Part shown: positions 1 through 10,878 of the stretch, piece by piece
Numbering within the stretch: the first letter of the stretch is position 1
Layout of the letters: each line of letters opens with the position of its first letter
Program-made: the position numbers and the translations under genes
Notes under the pieces: model-generated
The model's input: only the letters and a program-made list of their open reading frames with translations
What the model was told of the DNA's origin: nothing
Database searches by the model: none
Origin: Meloidogyne chitwoodi
Lineage: Eukaryota; Nematoda; Chromadorea; Rhabditida; Meloidogynidae
DNA: 64,000 bases
NCBI GenBank assembly: GCA_015183035.1
Contig: JACZZP010000011.1
Location: forward strand, 1,798,001 to 1,862,000
Direction: 5' to 3'

Positions 1-3000
1 ATTGGTTTATAATTTAATTTTTTAATTTTATAAAATTAAAAAACACCTTCCAAGTGTGTTTTTTTACTTTTTTTTAATTTAAATAAAATTTTTTATCTTA
101 ATAACAATCTTATATGTACTTAAAAAATATTTTTTTTAGTCGTAATTTTGCCTTTTTATTACGTCCACATTTTCAACAAATATTACTAAAATGCAGACTT
201 GTCCCTCCGGTAAAACAACCACTTGTTGGTATGTTTAAAATCTCATTTTTTAAACATCAATCATTTTTGACAATTTATTTTTTAAATAAAAAATGTATTT
301 ATTTTTTATTTAAAAATATTTTTTTTAATTTTAAAATTTTTTAAATAACGCACAAATTAAAAAATAATTAATTTACTTAATTATAAAAAATTATTTTTTA
401 AATATTTTCAGAAACATTATCAAAACTTGGATATTCTGATTTAACTCAAAATTATTTAAATAATTTACCTTCATCTTCTTCTTCTTCAGAAAATTATTCT
501 TCTAATACATCCAGTAATTATTCTTTTAATAATTCAAAAATGGATAATAAAAATATTGAAAAGTATTTTTAAAAAAATAAATATAATTATTTTTTTTATT
601 TATTAAAAGAGAGAATTTATCATCTTCATCTTCTAATAATAATAATTTACCGTCAGGTTGGGAAATGCGAGTAGATGGACAAGGGAGAATTTTTTATATT
701 GAGTTAAAAAAATTAAATTTTTAAGTAAAAAATAAATTAATTTTAGTCATATTCGCCAAAGGACAGTTTGGACACCCCCGGTTTTTTTTTAATTTAATTT
801 ATTTTTATTTATTTAATTTAAAGTTTATTTTGGAAGCACTCAAAGAAGTTGAACAAAATAATAATTTTGATGAACAAAATAATTTTAATAGAAGAACAGT
901 TCTAAATTCTTTAGAATATTCTACATTAAAAAATAATAATAATATTAAATCACCTAAAGAAATTGCTTTAAATATTTTATTAAGAGAAGATTTGTACAGT
1001 CGTTTGTTGCTTTCTAATCAAGTAAGGGAAAATAAAAAAATAAAAATAAATTATAAAATTTATTAAAAAATAGATTCTTTATCTGAATTAAAAATTTTTA
1101 AATTAACTAATTTTTATTTTTTTTATATTAAATTTTTAAATTTAATTTTAAAAGGTAGCAAATGAAATATACAATGAAAGTCGCCTATTAAAAAATATTT
1201 TACAACGAATAAGAAAAGAACCAGAAAAATTTTTTCAATTTGAGCAAAATAGAGATTTAGTCAAGTAAATAAATAAATAATAAAATATATTTTTTTATTT
1301 TTTTAAAAAAAAGTTTTGTAAATTCTTTTGCTGATATAACCCAACCTTTGCCTTCTGGATGGCAATTAACTAAACAAAAAAATAGTCAAATGTCTCAATA
1401 TTTTTTTGTTGATCATATAGAAAAGAATATTACACCTTTTGACCCGAGATTAAATTTTATTTATTTTAATTTTAAACAAAATGAAAGAAAAGATAATTTT
1501 AATAAAATATGTTCAAGTGCTCCTACAATAAGAAAATCAAAGTAAAAAAATTAAATTTAATTAAGGAATAAAATTAATTTAATTTTAATTTAATTTAGTC
1601 AAAATACAACAGAAAATAATAAAATTAAAAAACAAAATCATAGAAAATCTCTTCAATTAAGTCAAATTGAAAGAATAGTGACTGAACATTATAATCCACA
1701 ATTAGCTCTAAAAGTGAGAAAAATAAATAAAAATATTTTATTTAATAAAATTAATTTAAAATATGTAATATTTATTTATCTACCTAATTTAATAAATAAA
1801 TTATTTAATTATAATAATATAACCATATTTCCTAAAATAACCTTCCTTCCGAAGGGAGCAATATTTTAGGAAATATTTTAATTAAAAGTAAAAAATAATT
1901 AAAATTTTAAAATATTAAGCGAATATAAAAATTAAAATAATTTTTAAAATTTAGATAAATAACAAAATTCGATTACTCGGTCGTTTAGGAGAAAGGGAAT
2001 TGTTGCATTATTCTAATGATGTAGATATAGCTAGAGCTTTAAGTTTATTAGACCAATTAAATGAAAGAATACCAAATAATAATAATAAAAGTGAAAATGA
2101 AGATAATGAAACAAATAAACAATTTTTGAAAGCAATAGGACAGTTCCATGCTGCACTGAAAAATGCAGGTTATGCAAATGGTCAAAACAAATTAAGGTTG
2201 GTTATATTATGCCTTTTATTTTGCTACAATTTTGCTTCTTTTTTATTTTTGCTTCATTTTTGTGTTGCTTCACAATTTAGATTTGTTGCAGTTTTAACTT
2301 TTTTTTTTTGCTTCACATTTTTTGTTTCATATTTTATTTTGCTTCAGGTTTATAAATTTTGCTTCATTTTCGTGCTTCAATTTTAGATTTCTACATTTTT
2401 TAAATTTTACCCTATAAATATATTTTTAGATTTCGTCTAAGAAGGGATCATTTAATGGAAGATGCCTATCAAAAAATTCTTTGTTTAAATTCCTCACAAC
2501 TTAGAACTTATCAAATGATGGTTAATATAAATAAAATAATAATTAAATTTAAAATATTTTTAGGTAAATTTTGCAGAAGAGGATGGTTTAGATTATGGAG
2601 GACCTTCAAGAGAATTATTTTTTCTTCTTTCAAAACAACTTTTTAATCCAAAAAATGGATTATTTGAATATTCTTGTATTAATTCATACAAAATACAGGT
2701 AAGAGAGTAATTAAATTATTTAAAATAAAGTAATGAAGATTTTAAAGGCTTTATTAAGATTATCAAAATTTGAGAGTCTTTTGATATTTAAAATCTATTA
2801 AAATAATTATAAATTTATCAAAAATTTATTTTAAAAAATTACAGTATAAAATTAATGAATTTGACACTAAATTTCAAAATTTTACCAAAAGAATTGGCTA
2901 AATTTTATAAATTTTATTTTTTAAATAAATCTAATTTAATTTTATATTTTTTAAATTTCAGATCATATTTTTATCTAAATTTTAAAAAAAGTTATGTTAA

Positions 3001-5067
3001 AAATAAATGTTAGGGGTAGTTACGTTGGAAACAAAGGCAGAGAGCGCAGAGTAGGTTTGCTTTCTCTCTGCATTGCACAGCTTTTCTTTTTAAAATATCT
3101 ATTTTTATTTTCTTTCTTTTTTTTCTTTTAACAAATAATTAGTACTTTTCTACTAAAATAGTATAAAATATTAATTTATAAAATTTAAAAAAATTGTTGA
3201 TTATACATATATGTCCATCAGTTTCTCTGTCTTAATTTAAAATAACAAAAAAAATTATTAAAAAAAATCTTTTTAAATACTAGATTAGCCCAATGTCCAA
3301 ATTTATTGATAATTATCTTCGTTGGATGGAATTATGTGGTAGAGTATTAGGATTAGCTCTTGTGGTTAATTTAAAATTAATTAAAAATTAAATATATTTT
3401 TGTATTTTTTAGCATCGTTGCCTTTTGGACTGTTTTTTTACTAAACCTTTTTATAAAATTATTTTGGCAAAAATGTTTATTTATTTTTATTTTTTTAATA
3501 AATTTTTTTTAATTAATTAGACCTCTAGTTTTGGATGATCTTTTAGAAACAGACAAAGAATTATATTATTCACTTAATTGGTTACACAAAAATTCAACAA
3601 ATATTGAAAATTTAGAATTAACTTTTTGTGTAACAGAAGAACTGGCTGGAGAGGTAATTGAAATTTTTTTTATTATGATTAATTAAATTTTATTTAATTA
3701 ACATTTATGTGACCTATTAGTAACTGATAATTATTTAAAATTGGGAACTTTTTGAAAATTAAAAAAAAATATTTAAATGGTTGTGGAATAACAGTTAAAT
3801 ATTCCTCTAATATTTATTTATTTTTATTATATCTTTAATTTAATAATAATAATATCCTTCATCTCTATACCATAATTTAAGCTAAATATATTTTTTTTAA
3901 TTTTAATGAGCGTAAGGAAGAATTATTTGATAAAATCTGTGCAATAAGAAAAAAAGAATCACCCCAAAAATAGCCTTTTTTGACCTTTTCTTTTAAAAAA
4001 TAAAAAAAAACAATTTTTAAATTAAATTAATTTAATTTTTTAAAGATTTTTGATTATGAATTACTCCCAAATGGTAAAAATATAAATGTAAATAATGAAA
4101 ATAAAAATCAATTTATTGAATTACTTCTTTCATGGCGGTTAATAAAATAAATTTAAAAAAAATTTTAAAATTTTTTTAAATTTTTTAAAGTGTTGAAAGA
4201 GGTGTTAGAGATCAATTTAAAGCTCTTTTATTCGGATTAAATACAGTAAATTATTTTTGACATTTTTTAATAATTTTAAATATTTTACATTTTGAAATTT
4301 TACATTTTTTATAATTTTAATTAATTAATAAAAATATTTATTTAGGTAATAGATCACTCAATATTAAACATTTTTAATTCTGATCAGTTAGAATTAGCCA
4401 TTTCAGGGAATATTTTTATTGATATTAATGATTGGGAGAAAAATACAGTATATAGAGGAGAATATAGAGATAATCATGTAATTAATTATTTTATTATTTT
4501 TTAAAGGTTTTCTATTTAAATAAAATTAATTTAAAATAAAAATTGGGGAGAACCTTTCTTTTTAAATATTTTAAAAAATAAATTTAATTAATTTTAAGAT
4601 TGTTATTCGTTGGTTTTGGCAATGTGTCCATGAAATGTGTAATTCTGATAGACTTAAACTTTTACAATTTGTAACTGGAAGTGCTAGGTATTTTTTAAAA
4701 TAATTAAAATTTTAAATTAATAATTTTAAAATAATTAATTTATTTAATTTTATTTTAGTGTACCTTTTGAAGGATTTAAAGGACTTAGAGGTTCAAATGG
4801 TTCAAAACCTTTTTGTATTGAACGTTGGGGAAATGAAGTTTTAAATTAATTTTTAATATTTTAAAATAATTAATTTTAAAAATTATTTTTTAAAAGGAAA
4901 ATCTTCCACGTGCTCATACCTGTTTTAATCGTTTAGATTTACCTTTATATTCTAACAAACAAAAAATGTTTAAAAAATTAATAGTTAAGAGAGAATTTTA
5001 AAAAAAGTAAATTTATTTTAATTTTTACAGTTGGCTATTAATGAAAGTTCAAGTTATGCAATTGAAT
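1..5067 (+). CDS. hecw-1: HECW-type HECT E3 ubiquitin ligase, 3' part of gene
   Basis: This is the C-terminal part of a HECT E3 ubiquitin ligase of the HECW (NEDL) family, which forms a ubiquitin thioester on a cysteine and transfers it to substrates. Exons from about 138 give a helical segment, a first WW domain ([12 protein letters not shown], then [12 protein letters not shown] across a splice near 704/746), a linker, and a second WW domain ([17 protein letters not shown]) at about 1345-1470. The NRDLV-to-WW spacing matches HECW. A full HECT domain follows: [10 protein letters not shown] (2440), [19 protein letters not shown] (2577), [13 protein letters not shown] (4190), [12 protein letters not shown] (4600), [16 protein letters not shown] and LRGSNG. 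The catalytic cysteine is in [13 protein letters not shown] (codon 4921-4923). The C-terminus [12 protein letters not shown] ends at 5067, like HECW2. The 5' end lies outside the window. The gene symbol follows the C. elegans homologue. Confident in family; exon edges are approximate. Confidence 0.93.
1824..1876. repeat. Perfect-stem hairpin in HECW intron
   Basis: The word atatttcctaaaata is followed, after a short spacer that itself pairs (ccttc/gaagg), by tattttaggaaatat. The result is a nearly perfect stem-loop of about 50 bp inside an intron. It may be the relic of a very short foldback element; no function is evident. Confidence 0.7.
2205..2392 (+). repeat. Degenerate TTTTGCTTCA array in HECW intron
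   Basis: The intron between the helical-linker exon and the first HECT exon carries about eight degenerate copies of ttttgcttca(t), spaced irregularly by 10-30 bases. The array ends close to the 3' splice site at about 2430. It looks like an expanded pyrimidine-rich intronic repeat. Confidence 0.65.
2699..3284 (+). other. Long HECW intron, no gene seen
   Basis: This 0.6-kb intron separates the [10 protein letters not shown] and [13 protein letters not shown] exons. A somewhat GC-richer patch at 3010-3080 (ggcagagagcgcagag, then ctttctctctgca) stands out from the AT-rich surroundings but has no open frame I can support. Confidence 0.5.
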
Positions 5068-5224
5068 AAAAGAATATTATTTAAAAAATATATAATTTTT
5101 AAATATAATTTTAGTGATATTTTTATTTTATTTTCATGTTCCCAAATTTATAGAAAATTTTTTTATTTTTTTAATATTAAAAATCATTACTTTTTTTCTT
5201 TTTTTAAGGAGACGGGATAAAGAA

Positions 5225-5510
5225 TTACAGATTCCGATTTTTTAAATTTAATTATATGAAGATTATAGATAAATAAGGGGTGGAGTTCTACAAAATATAT
5301 TATTTATTAATTAAATACTGTATAAAATTAATAAATATTTTTAGTTAACCCAGACATTTCCTTTACTAAGAATTAATAAATGCTCTTTCATTGATTTTTA
5401 GGGTAAAATAAAGCAAAAAGGTCAACTTTTGTTACTTAAAAAATACATATATTTTCTTATATTTCATTCTAGTAATAATTAAAAATAAATTTAAAATCAC
5501 TGATTATACA
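5225..5510. repeat. Segmental duplication, copy A
   Basis: This stretch recurs almost base for base at about 7500-7785. Shared words include aattatatgaagattataga, cccagacatt and agcaaaaaggtcaacttttg. Each copy lies upstream of an F-box-like locus (5606 and 8483), so the duplication apparently included promoter and gene. Confidence 0.85.
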
Positions 5511-5605
5511 AATATGAGTTTATAAATTAATACTATTTTTAATTAATAAAATAAAATTAATAATATCCCTTTATTAACCTCTACTAATATTTTATTTAAT
5601 AAAAA

Positions 5606-6290
5606 ATGAAAATTAAAAAACAACAAAATTTAATTAAAAAATCAAAGAAAAGCATTGCCTATTGAACTTTTAGTTGAAATATTTAAATCAATTAGTTATT
5701 TACTTTCAAAAAAATTAAAAAAGTGGTAATAAATAAATTTTATTTATTTTTTTTAATTATTAAATAACTTTGTTATTTATTTATTTAATTATTCTCTAAA
5801 ATTGAAAATCAGAAAAATGAAAATCAGAAAATTGAAAATCTAAAAAATGAAAATCAGAAAATTGAAAATCAGAAAAATGAAAACAGAAAATTGAAAATCA
5901 GAAAAATGAAAATCAGAAAATTGAAAATCTAAAAAATGAAAATCAGAAAATTGAAAATCAGAAAAATGAAAACAGAAAATTGAAAATCAGAAAAATGAAA
6001 ATCAGAAAATTGAAAATCAGAAAAATGAAAATCAGAAAATTGAAAATCAGAAAAATGAAAACAGAAAATTGAAAATCAGAAAAATGAAAATCAGAAAATT
6101 GAAAATCAGAATATAAAAATCAGAAAAATTATATTGGAAAAATAAAATATAAAATTATTTATAAATTAGTCTAAAAACTTGCTCATCTAAAAAAAGTCGT
6201 AAAAAATGCCTTTACAATAATTTCAAAAATTTATTAATTTCATCTGGTATTGTTTATATTTATATTGAAGAAATTTTAAAAAATATCATG
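5606..6290 (+). pseudogene. F-box-like gene, copy A, probably broken
   Basis: The reading NQRKALPIELLVEIFKSI at about 5637-5690 matches an F-box core and is nearly identical to NQRKSLPIELLNDIF of the locus at 8483. The ATG at 5606 is one base out of frame with this core, and a stop precedes the core in its own frame, so the start is lost or moved. The sequence corresponding to the middle of copy B is interrupted by a splice-like site and the satellite at 5805-6118. Homology then resumes at about 6195-6285 (FKNLLISSGIVYIYIEE against FAKNLLTSSSIVYISVGE). F-box proteins normally connect substrates to SCF ubiquitin ligases. I see no downstream substrate-binding domain. Best read as a decayed duplicate, though an unusual exon structure cannot be excluded. 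Confidence 0.6.
5805..6118 (+). repeat. Satellite: 15-bp unit in 89-bp higher-order repeat
   Basis: The basic unit is gaaaatcagaaaaat alternating with gaaaatcagaaaatt. A variant unit lacking one base (gaaaacag, at about 5879, 5968 and 6057) recurs at exact 89-bp intervals, as does the variant tctaaaaaatg (5840, 5929). The array is therefore organised as three 89-bp blocks of six units minus one base. In one frame it reads ENQKN/ENQKI repeats, but the missing base breaks the frame. Confidence 0.9.
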
Positions 6291-6689
6291 GTAAGAATTT
6301 TTTTTTAATTTAAATTAATTTTTATAAATTAATAATATTGACCCTTTAAATTAAGTTTAATTATTTTTTATACTAAAAAATATACAAAATATGTTTATAA
6401 GTATTTAGATAAAATTTAGACTTCGATTTTCGAATTGAAAATATTTAAAAAATTAAAGAATAAAATACTTGAAATATTTAAATAATTTTTTTCTTAAAAT
6501 ATTGGATTTTTGACTTAAAAAATTAAATTTTAAATATTAATCAATAAATGGACTATAAGACATAATAGGAAAAGGTATATACCTATAATCAAAAATGACC
6601 GTTAACACATTCATTCTCTCAAAAAATTAAAATAAACGTTTATTTATATTTAACTCCTTGTAATTATATTTGAATTTATTTTCTTTAAG

Positions 6690-7038
6690 ATGGCCGAGGA
6701 CAAATTGGTATATATTAAATTATTTTTATTTAAAATTTAATATCTAAATTTATTAAACTTAAAAAATATTTTAATAAAAAAACTTTAAATTTTTTCCCTT
6801 ATTTAAGATAGCTGACTTAAAAGAAGAGTTGAAAACACTCATTGAGGGAGAAAAAAGTAAAGAAAAGTTGACATTCATAATGGAAGCAATTAATAATATT
6901 GAACATGGGGCAATTGATAATATTCAACAAGGTGTTGTTCCAAAAAAACTATTACTGGTAAATTCACTATTTTAAATAAAAAATGTTCATATTTCTTTTA
7001 AGCAACTCTTGCAACTCGCTACGTGCTCTTTGTGTTAA
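6690..7038 (+). CDS. Small coiled-coil protein, unrecognised
   Basis: I do not recognise this protein. Three exons fit GT..AG rules: 6690-6707 (MAEDKL), 6808-6957 (IADLKEELKTLIEGEK onward) and 7003-7038, giving about 67 residues. The second exon is highly charged and heptad-like, then runs through NNIEHGAIDNIQQGVVPKK. After the third-exon stop another frame stays open to about 7108 (CVKRQKRKRLDEVVRN), a basic tail like that of the gene at 10164. A frameshift in the last exon is therefore possible. The short first exon followed by a coiled-coil exon resembles the genes at 10164 and 23344. Whether it is a functional gene or a decaying relative is open. Confidence 0.45.
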
Positions 7039-7499
7039 AAGACAAAAACGCAAAAGATTAGATGAAGTAGTTAGAAATATTCAAAGACAAGGAACTACAA
7101 ATCAATAAGTTGTGGAGAATTATAAAAAAAGTCCTAAATTTTAAAGAAAACAACGATCTCTTATTGACTTTTGTAATGTTTTTCTCTTTTGTTGTTGTTT
7201 TAAGTTAAATTGATAAAAAGGTTACAAAATAATTTTAAATATATACAAACCTGAAAATAGTTATAATTAACAAAAAAAAATATTTTTATTTTTAACATAA
7301 AAAATCATTAAAATGATTAATTATTAAGATAATTGTATAAAAAAATTGAGAATTTACTGGAAATTCTTTTAAATATTAAAGAAATGGAATTGATCTTCGA
7401 GAGTTGATCTTAGTGTTGTACTCAATCCCGTATTATTCCATGAAGAAAACGAAATGGGAATGGGTCCCTTTTTCCTTTTTTTCAAAAATACGGGGATAG

Positions 7500-7785
7500 G
7501 GAATTCCAATTTAATTATATGAAGATTATAGATAAATAATGGGTGGAGCTTTACTAATTAATCAAAAAAATATATTTATTTAATACTGTATAAAATTAAT
7601 AAATATTTTTAGTTAACCCAGACATTCCCTTTACTAAGAATAATAAATGCTCTTTCATTGATTTTTAGGAGTAAAATAAAGCAAAAAGGTCAACTTTTGT
7701 TACTTAAAAATACATATATTTTCTTATATTTCATTCTAGAATAATATTCTTAAAATTAATAAAGTTTAAAATTATTAATTATAAA
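7500..7785. repeat. Segmental duplication, copy B
   Basis: Partner of the copy at 5225-5510, in the same orientation and about 2.27 kb away. It begins after a divergent GC-richer patch (7400-7500, cggggatagggaattcc) and leads into the intact F-box-like locus at 8483. Confidence 0.85.
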
Positions 7786-7884
7786 AGAAATCAACAAACT
7801 TTTTTATTACTTTGTTTATTTGAAAATTTTGATTCTGAAAATTTTATTAAAATAATAAATAGTATTCTAAAGCCTCTTTATTAT

Positions 7885-8290
7885 TAAAAACAGAATTAAG
7901 ATCAGATTTTTAAAACAATTAAACATAATTTATAATCAGATTATGTAAAATTCACTATCAGAATATTATTAAATATCAGAATTTTATAAACGATAAATAT
8001 CAGAATTAGCTATATCAGAATTTTAATATAATAATAACAGAATTTTATCCTAAATCAGAAGATATCAGAATTTAAAATCAAAACAAATCAGAATTAAATA
8101 ACATATTTAAGTATTTTATCAGAATTAATATCAGAATATTAAAATCAGAATATATTAAAATCAGAGTTATTAAAATCAGAATTAAATAATCAAATATTCT
8201 GTTTTTCTATTAAACTTACTTAAATTTAAGAGACATTGGATTATTATTCAGAATATTTTTATGTTCATTATTCTGACAGCGTTCAATTTC
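7885..8290. repeat. Cluster of ATCAGAATT words
   Basis: About fifteen irregularly spaced copies of (t/a)atcagaatt and near variants occur upstream of the F-box-like gene at 8483. Spacing is not periodic, so this is a word cluster rather than a simple tandem repeat. A similar cluster is at 36930-37180. The related word aatcagaaaa makes up the satellite at 5805. Confidence 0.65.
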
Positions 8291-8482
8291 TGATTTATAA
8301 TAGCTTCTAATAATTTTTTATTATTTATTTGCTATTCAATTGTATAACTTTTTTGTTTCTTTTCGTTGTTAAATTTAAATATTTTTAAAATTATGAAATA
8401 GGTAATTATTTTAACATTTATTAAATCATTTAGAATTTTTTAATATTTAATTAATCCTTAACACTACCCTAATATTTTTCAA

Positions 8483-8880
8483 ATGAAAAAAGAAAAACAA
8501 CAATATAAAACAGAAACTCCAAAAAATCAAAGAAAATCTTTGCCTATTGAACTTCTTAATGATATATTTGAAGCTACTAAAACTTTATTTTTTGATAAAT
8601 TACAAAAATGTTATGATTATTTAAAAATTGATTTATCATTGTCAATTTATTTTAATTGCAAAAAATACTGCTTCAATTTTGCTAAAAATTTATTAACATC
8701 CTCTAGTATTGTCTACATTTCTGTTGGAGAAAAGTTTAAAAATATTGAGGTGATACAATTTTTAATTAATTTTGAAATAATAAAGATAAATTAAATATAT
8801 ATTTTCTTAACATAAGTACATATATTCAAATTCATAATATATTTTAATATTTATTTTATTTCAGAAAATTAAAAATCCAT
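8483..8880 (+). CDS. F-box-like protein, copy B, intact
   Basis: The ATG opens MKKEKQQYKTE, followed by NQRKSLPIELLNDIFEATK, which fits an F-box core (LP-x-ELL-x-x-IF), then FDKLQKCYDYL and KNLLTSSSIVYISVGEKF. The frame probably splices at 8750 (gag|gtgata) to a short final exon at 8866 (KIKNP, stop 8880), giving about 94 residues. An F-box would bind SKP1 in an SCF ubiquitin ligase. No leucine-rich, WD or other substrate domain follows, so the protein is either a minimal F-box protein or a lineage-specific family member. It is the intact counterpart of the locus at 5606. A third relative lies at 20697. Confidence 0.6.
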
Positions 8881-8988
8881 AAGAAAATTTTTCTTATGAG
8901 AAAATAATGAGTATAAATAATATTTTATTATTAAAAATTAAAATGATCAGAAAATACATATTTTTTAGATTTAGACGTAGGTAAATAT

Positions 8989-9164
8989 AGGTACTTTCCT
9001 TTTATCTCCCAAAGTCCTTAAGTTTTGTCCGCAATAATAATATATTTTTCCACTATTAAATATATAAGAAAGATAATTTTGGAGGAAAAATATAAATAAG
9101 GAAAAGAAATTATATATACTTGCGGACAAAACTTACGGACTTTGGGTACATAAAAGGATAGAAC
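8989..9164. mobile_element. Non-autonomous inverted-repeat transposon, 10-bp direct repeats
   Basis: Left arm 8989-9034 (cccaaagtccttaagttttg, then tccgcaa) pairs with right arm 9120-9164 (ttgcggacaaaacttacgga, then ctttggg). The 10-base word aggtaaatat flanks the element at 8979-8988 and 9165-9174, as a target-site duplication would. Terminal inverted repeats of about 45 bp with 9-10 bp duplications fit Mutator-like elements. Related end sequence (tgtccgcaa) appears near 20070 and 37890. Confidence 0.75.
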
Positions 9165-9287
9165 AGGTAAATATTTGTGAGATGCAACTCAATACCCTAA
9201 TATAATAATAATTTAAAAATTTCAGGAAATTTTTGCTTTAAACCTAGATACTTCTTTTCCATTTTATTAAATTATTTAAATATAAAA

Positions 9288-9505
9288 ATGGGGAAAGATT
9301 GGGCCATTTTGTTGTTTACTAATGGACGGGCCAGTTCCTTCTCTGTACATTTTTTAAAACTAATTTTCTGGTTGTATTTTTTTATCGTATTGTTTTTTAT
9401 AATGTTTTGTATTTTTTTATCGTTTTTTTATTTCGACATAAATACGCAACTAAAAATTAAAATTAAAAAATGCAAAGGGACGGAACTGGCGGGACTGAAC
9501 TGACT
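9288..9505. repeat. Inverted-repeat fragment, GGGCCAGTTCC type
   Basis: The word gggccagttcc (about 9328) pairs with ggaactggcggg (about 9481), with gggactgaactgac adjoining. The same vocabulary occurs at 22975-23215, so this is probably a decayed member of a dispersed family. An ATG frame of 71 codons spans it, but the hydrophobic translation is explained by the T-rich centre and is not called a gene. Confidence 0.5.
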
Positions 9506-9532
9506 ACTACCGCACATAAATGTGATGGGTTG

Positions 9533-9794
9533 GGGTCATTTCAGTACCGTCATTTCATTCCCAGTACAACGAGCCATCTCAGTACCAAAGTTTTTATGAT
9601 GAAATAGTCGTTTTTTCTTCATTTTAATATTGTTCCTTCATTTTTCTTAACTTATTTTACTTAATTCATTTATATTTATTTAATTTTAGTATGAATCGTC
9701 AAGAAAATATAGAAATTTTTTAAAAACGTTGGTACTGAAAGTCCTCCTTTACCTGGGAGTGAAATAGCATTACATATGGCGGTACTGAAATGGC
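9533..9794. mobile_element. Inverted-repeat element, CATTTCAGTACC type
   Basis: Left arm 9533-9600 contains ggtcatttcagtaccg and ccatctcagtaccaaag. Right arm 9725-9794 contains the reverse complements (ttggtactgaaag, cggtactgaaatggcc) in mirrored order with small indels. The imperfect stem of about 70 bp surrounds an AT-rich centre. No clear target duplication was found. Confidence 0.6.
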
Positions 9795-10163
9795 CTGTTC
9801 CGAAATGTGATGACCAGTTAGTTTAGAGATGACTTCTTTTTCCCATAAATATCAGAGTTCATTTTTATTTTAGAAACATTTTTTGTATTTTTTCCTTCAT
9901 TTTTCCTCATAACAATATTTCACAAAAGAGTTATCTTACAAATATTATTTAGGAAGAGAATTTACATTTTCCTATTTTCTTTTAAAATATTTTTAATTTT
10001 TAACCAATATTTTCCCCATTCCTATCACATATTTTTGTTACTTCATTCACAAATGAGTTGATGTCAAAGTTCATCAATTGATTTAATTATGTTTATATAA
10101 ATTTATAATAACTTAAGGATAAAAAAATTAAACTTATTATATTTTTCTAATTTCTTAATTATC

Positions 10164-10878
10164 ATGACTTCCAAACAGAGTCAGCAGCAAACTGAACTTG
10201 AGGTAGCATAAAATAATTTTAAAAAATTTTTATTAAATACAAAAAATTAATGAATTTTTCTTATTTTCCAGGTTGAGAATAACCAATTGAAGGAGAAACT
10301 CTCCAAGGTTGAGGTTGAGATGAATGAGAAACTCTCCAAGGTTGTGACTGTCTTGACTGAAACACGTGATACGTTGAATGAGAAACTCTCCAATGTTGTG
10401 AATGTCTTGACTGAAACACGTGATACGTTGAATGATTCTTTGAACAAAGCCATTGGTGTTCTGACTGATTCTACGGAAAAGGATGTGGGTCTTCAAGGAG
10501 AATGTAGTAGCAGTAAAGGTTTTTACTTTAACTTTAAATATTAATAATCCGAGGTTAGAGTTCTGACGCAATACATAAGTTTTCTAGTTTATTTTTAAGC
10601 AAAATTTTTATATTTAATTTTGGCAATTTATTTTTCAATCTTTTTTATCTTTTGGCCAGACTTTTAGTTTAATTAAATAAAATTATATTTTATTTTAAAT
10701 TTTAGAACGCTGGATATGTCCATTCTGCTGGTACAATTTGAAGACTGAAGCATTGTTGCGCGTGCATTTGTCCATATGTGTTCAGTATAGAGGAATCGCA
10801 GGCCGCAAAGAAAAGAAGCGTAAGAATATAGAGGAAGGTTCTGGTTCAGAAGAGTCTAAGAAGGCGAAGAATGTGTAA
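10164..10878 (+). CDS. Coiled-coil protein with C-terminal C2HC-type zinc finger
   Basis: I do not recognise the family. Exons 10164-10202, 10272-10518 and 10706-10878 join in frame to about 152 residues. The first reads MTSKQSQQQTELE. The second holds an 18-residue repeat, NEKLSKVVTVLTETRDTL then NEKLSNVVNVLTETRDTL then a degenerate third copy (NDSLNKAIGVLTDSTEKD), predicted helical. The third exon has a probable zinc-binding finger (WICPFCWYNLKTEALL, then RVHLSIC: C-x2-C with downstream H and C) and a lysine-rich, nuclear-localisation-like tail (GRKEKKRKN, ESKKAKNV). Codon use is much less AT-biased than the flanks, which supports selection on the protein. A nuclear role is inferred from the finger and basic tail only. 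Confidence 0.7.
10323..10484 (+). repeat. 54-bp tandem repeat inside coding exon
   Basis: The copy starting aatgagaaactctccaa at 10323 recurs at 10377 with few changes, and again in decayed form from 10431. The 54-bp period keeps frame and encodes the 18-residue repeats of the zinc-finger protein. Confidence 0.85.

Noticed and set aside
5805..6118. Possible CRISPR array or repeat protein
   Set aside because: Units are contiguous 15-mers without spacers, in a eukaryotic genome, and the periodic one-base loss breaks any long frame.
9288..9503. 71-codon ATG frame with hydrophobic centre
   Set aside because: It spans an inverted-repeat fragment and a T-rich centre; no signal of coding composition.
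10233..10571. Minus-strand frames antisense to the zinc-finger gene
   Set aside because: Shadows of the 54-bp coding repeat; the plus-strand exon has correct phase and splice sites.
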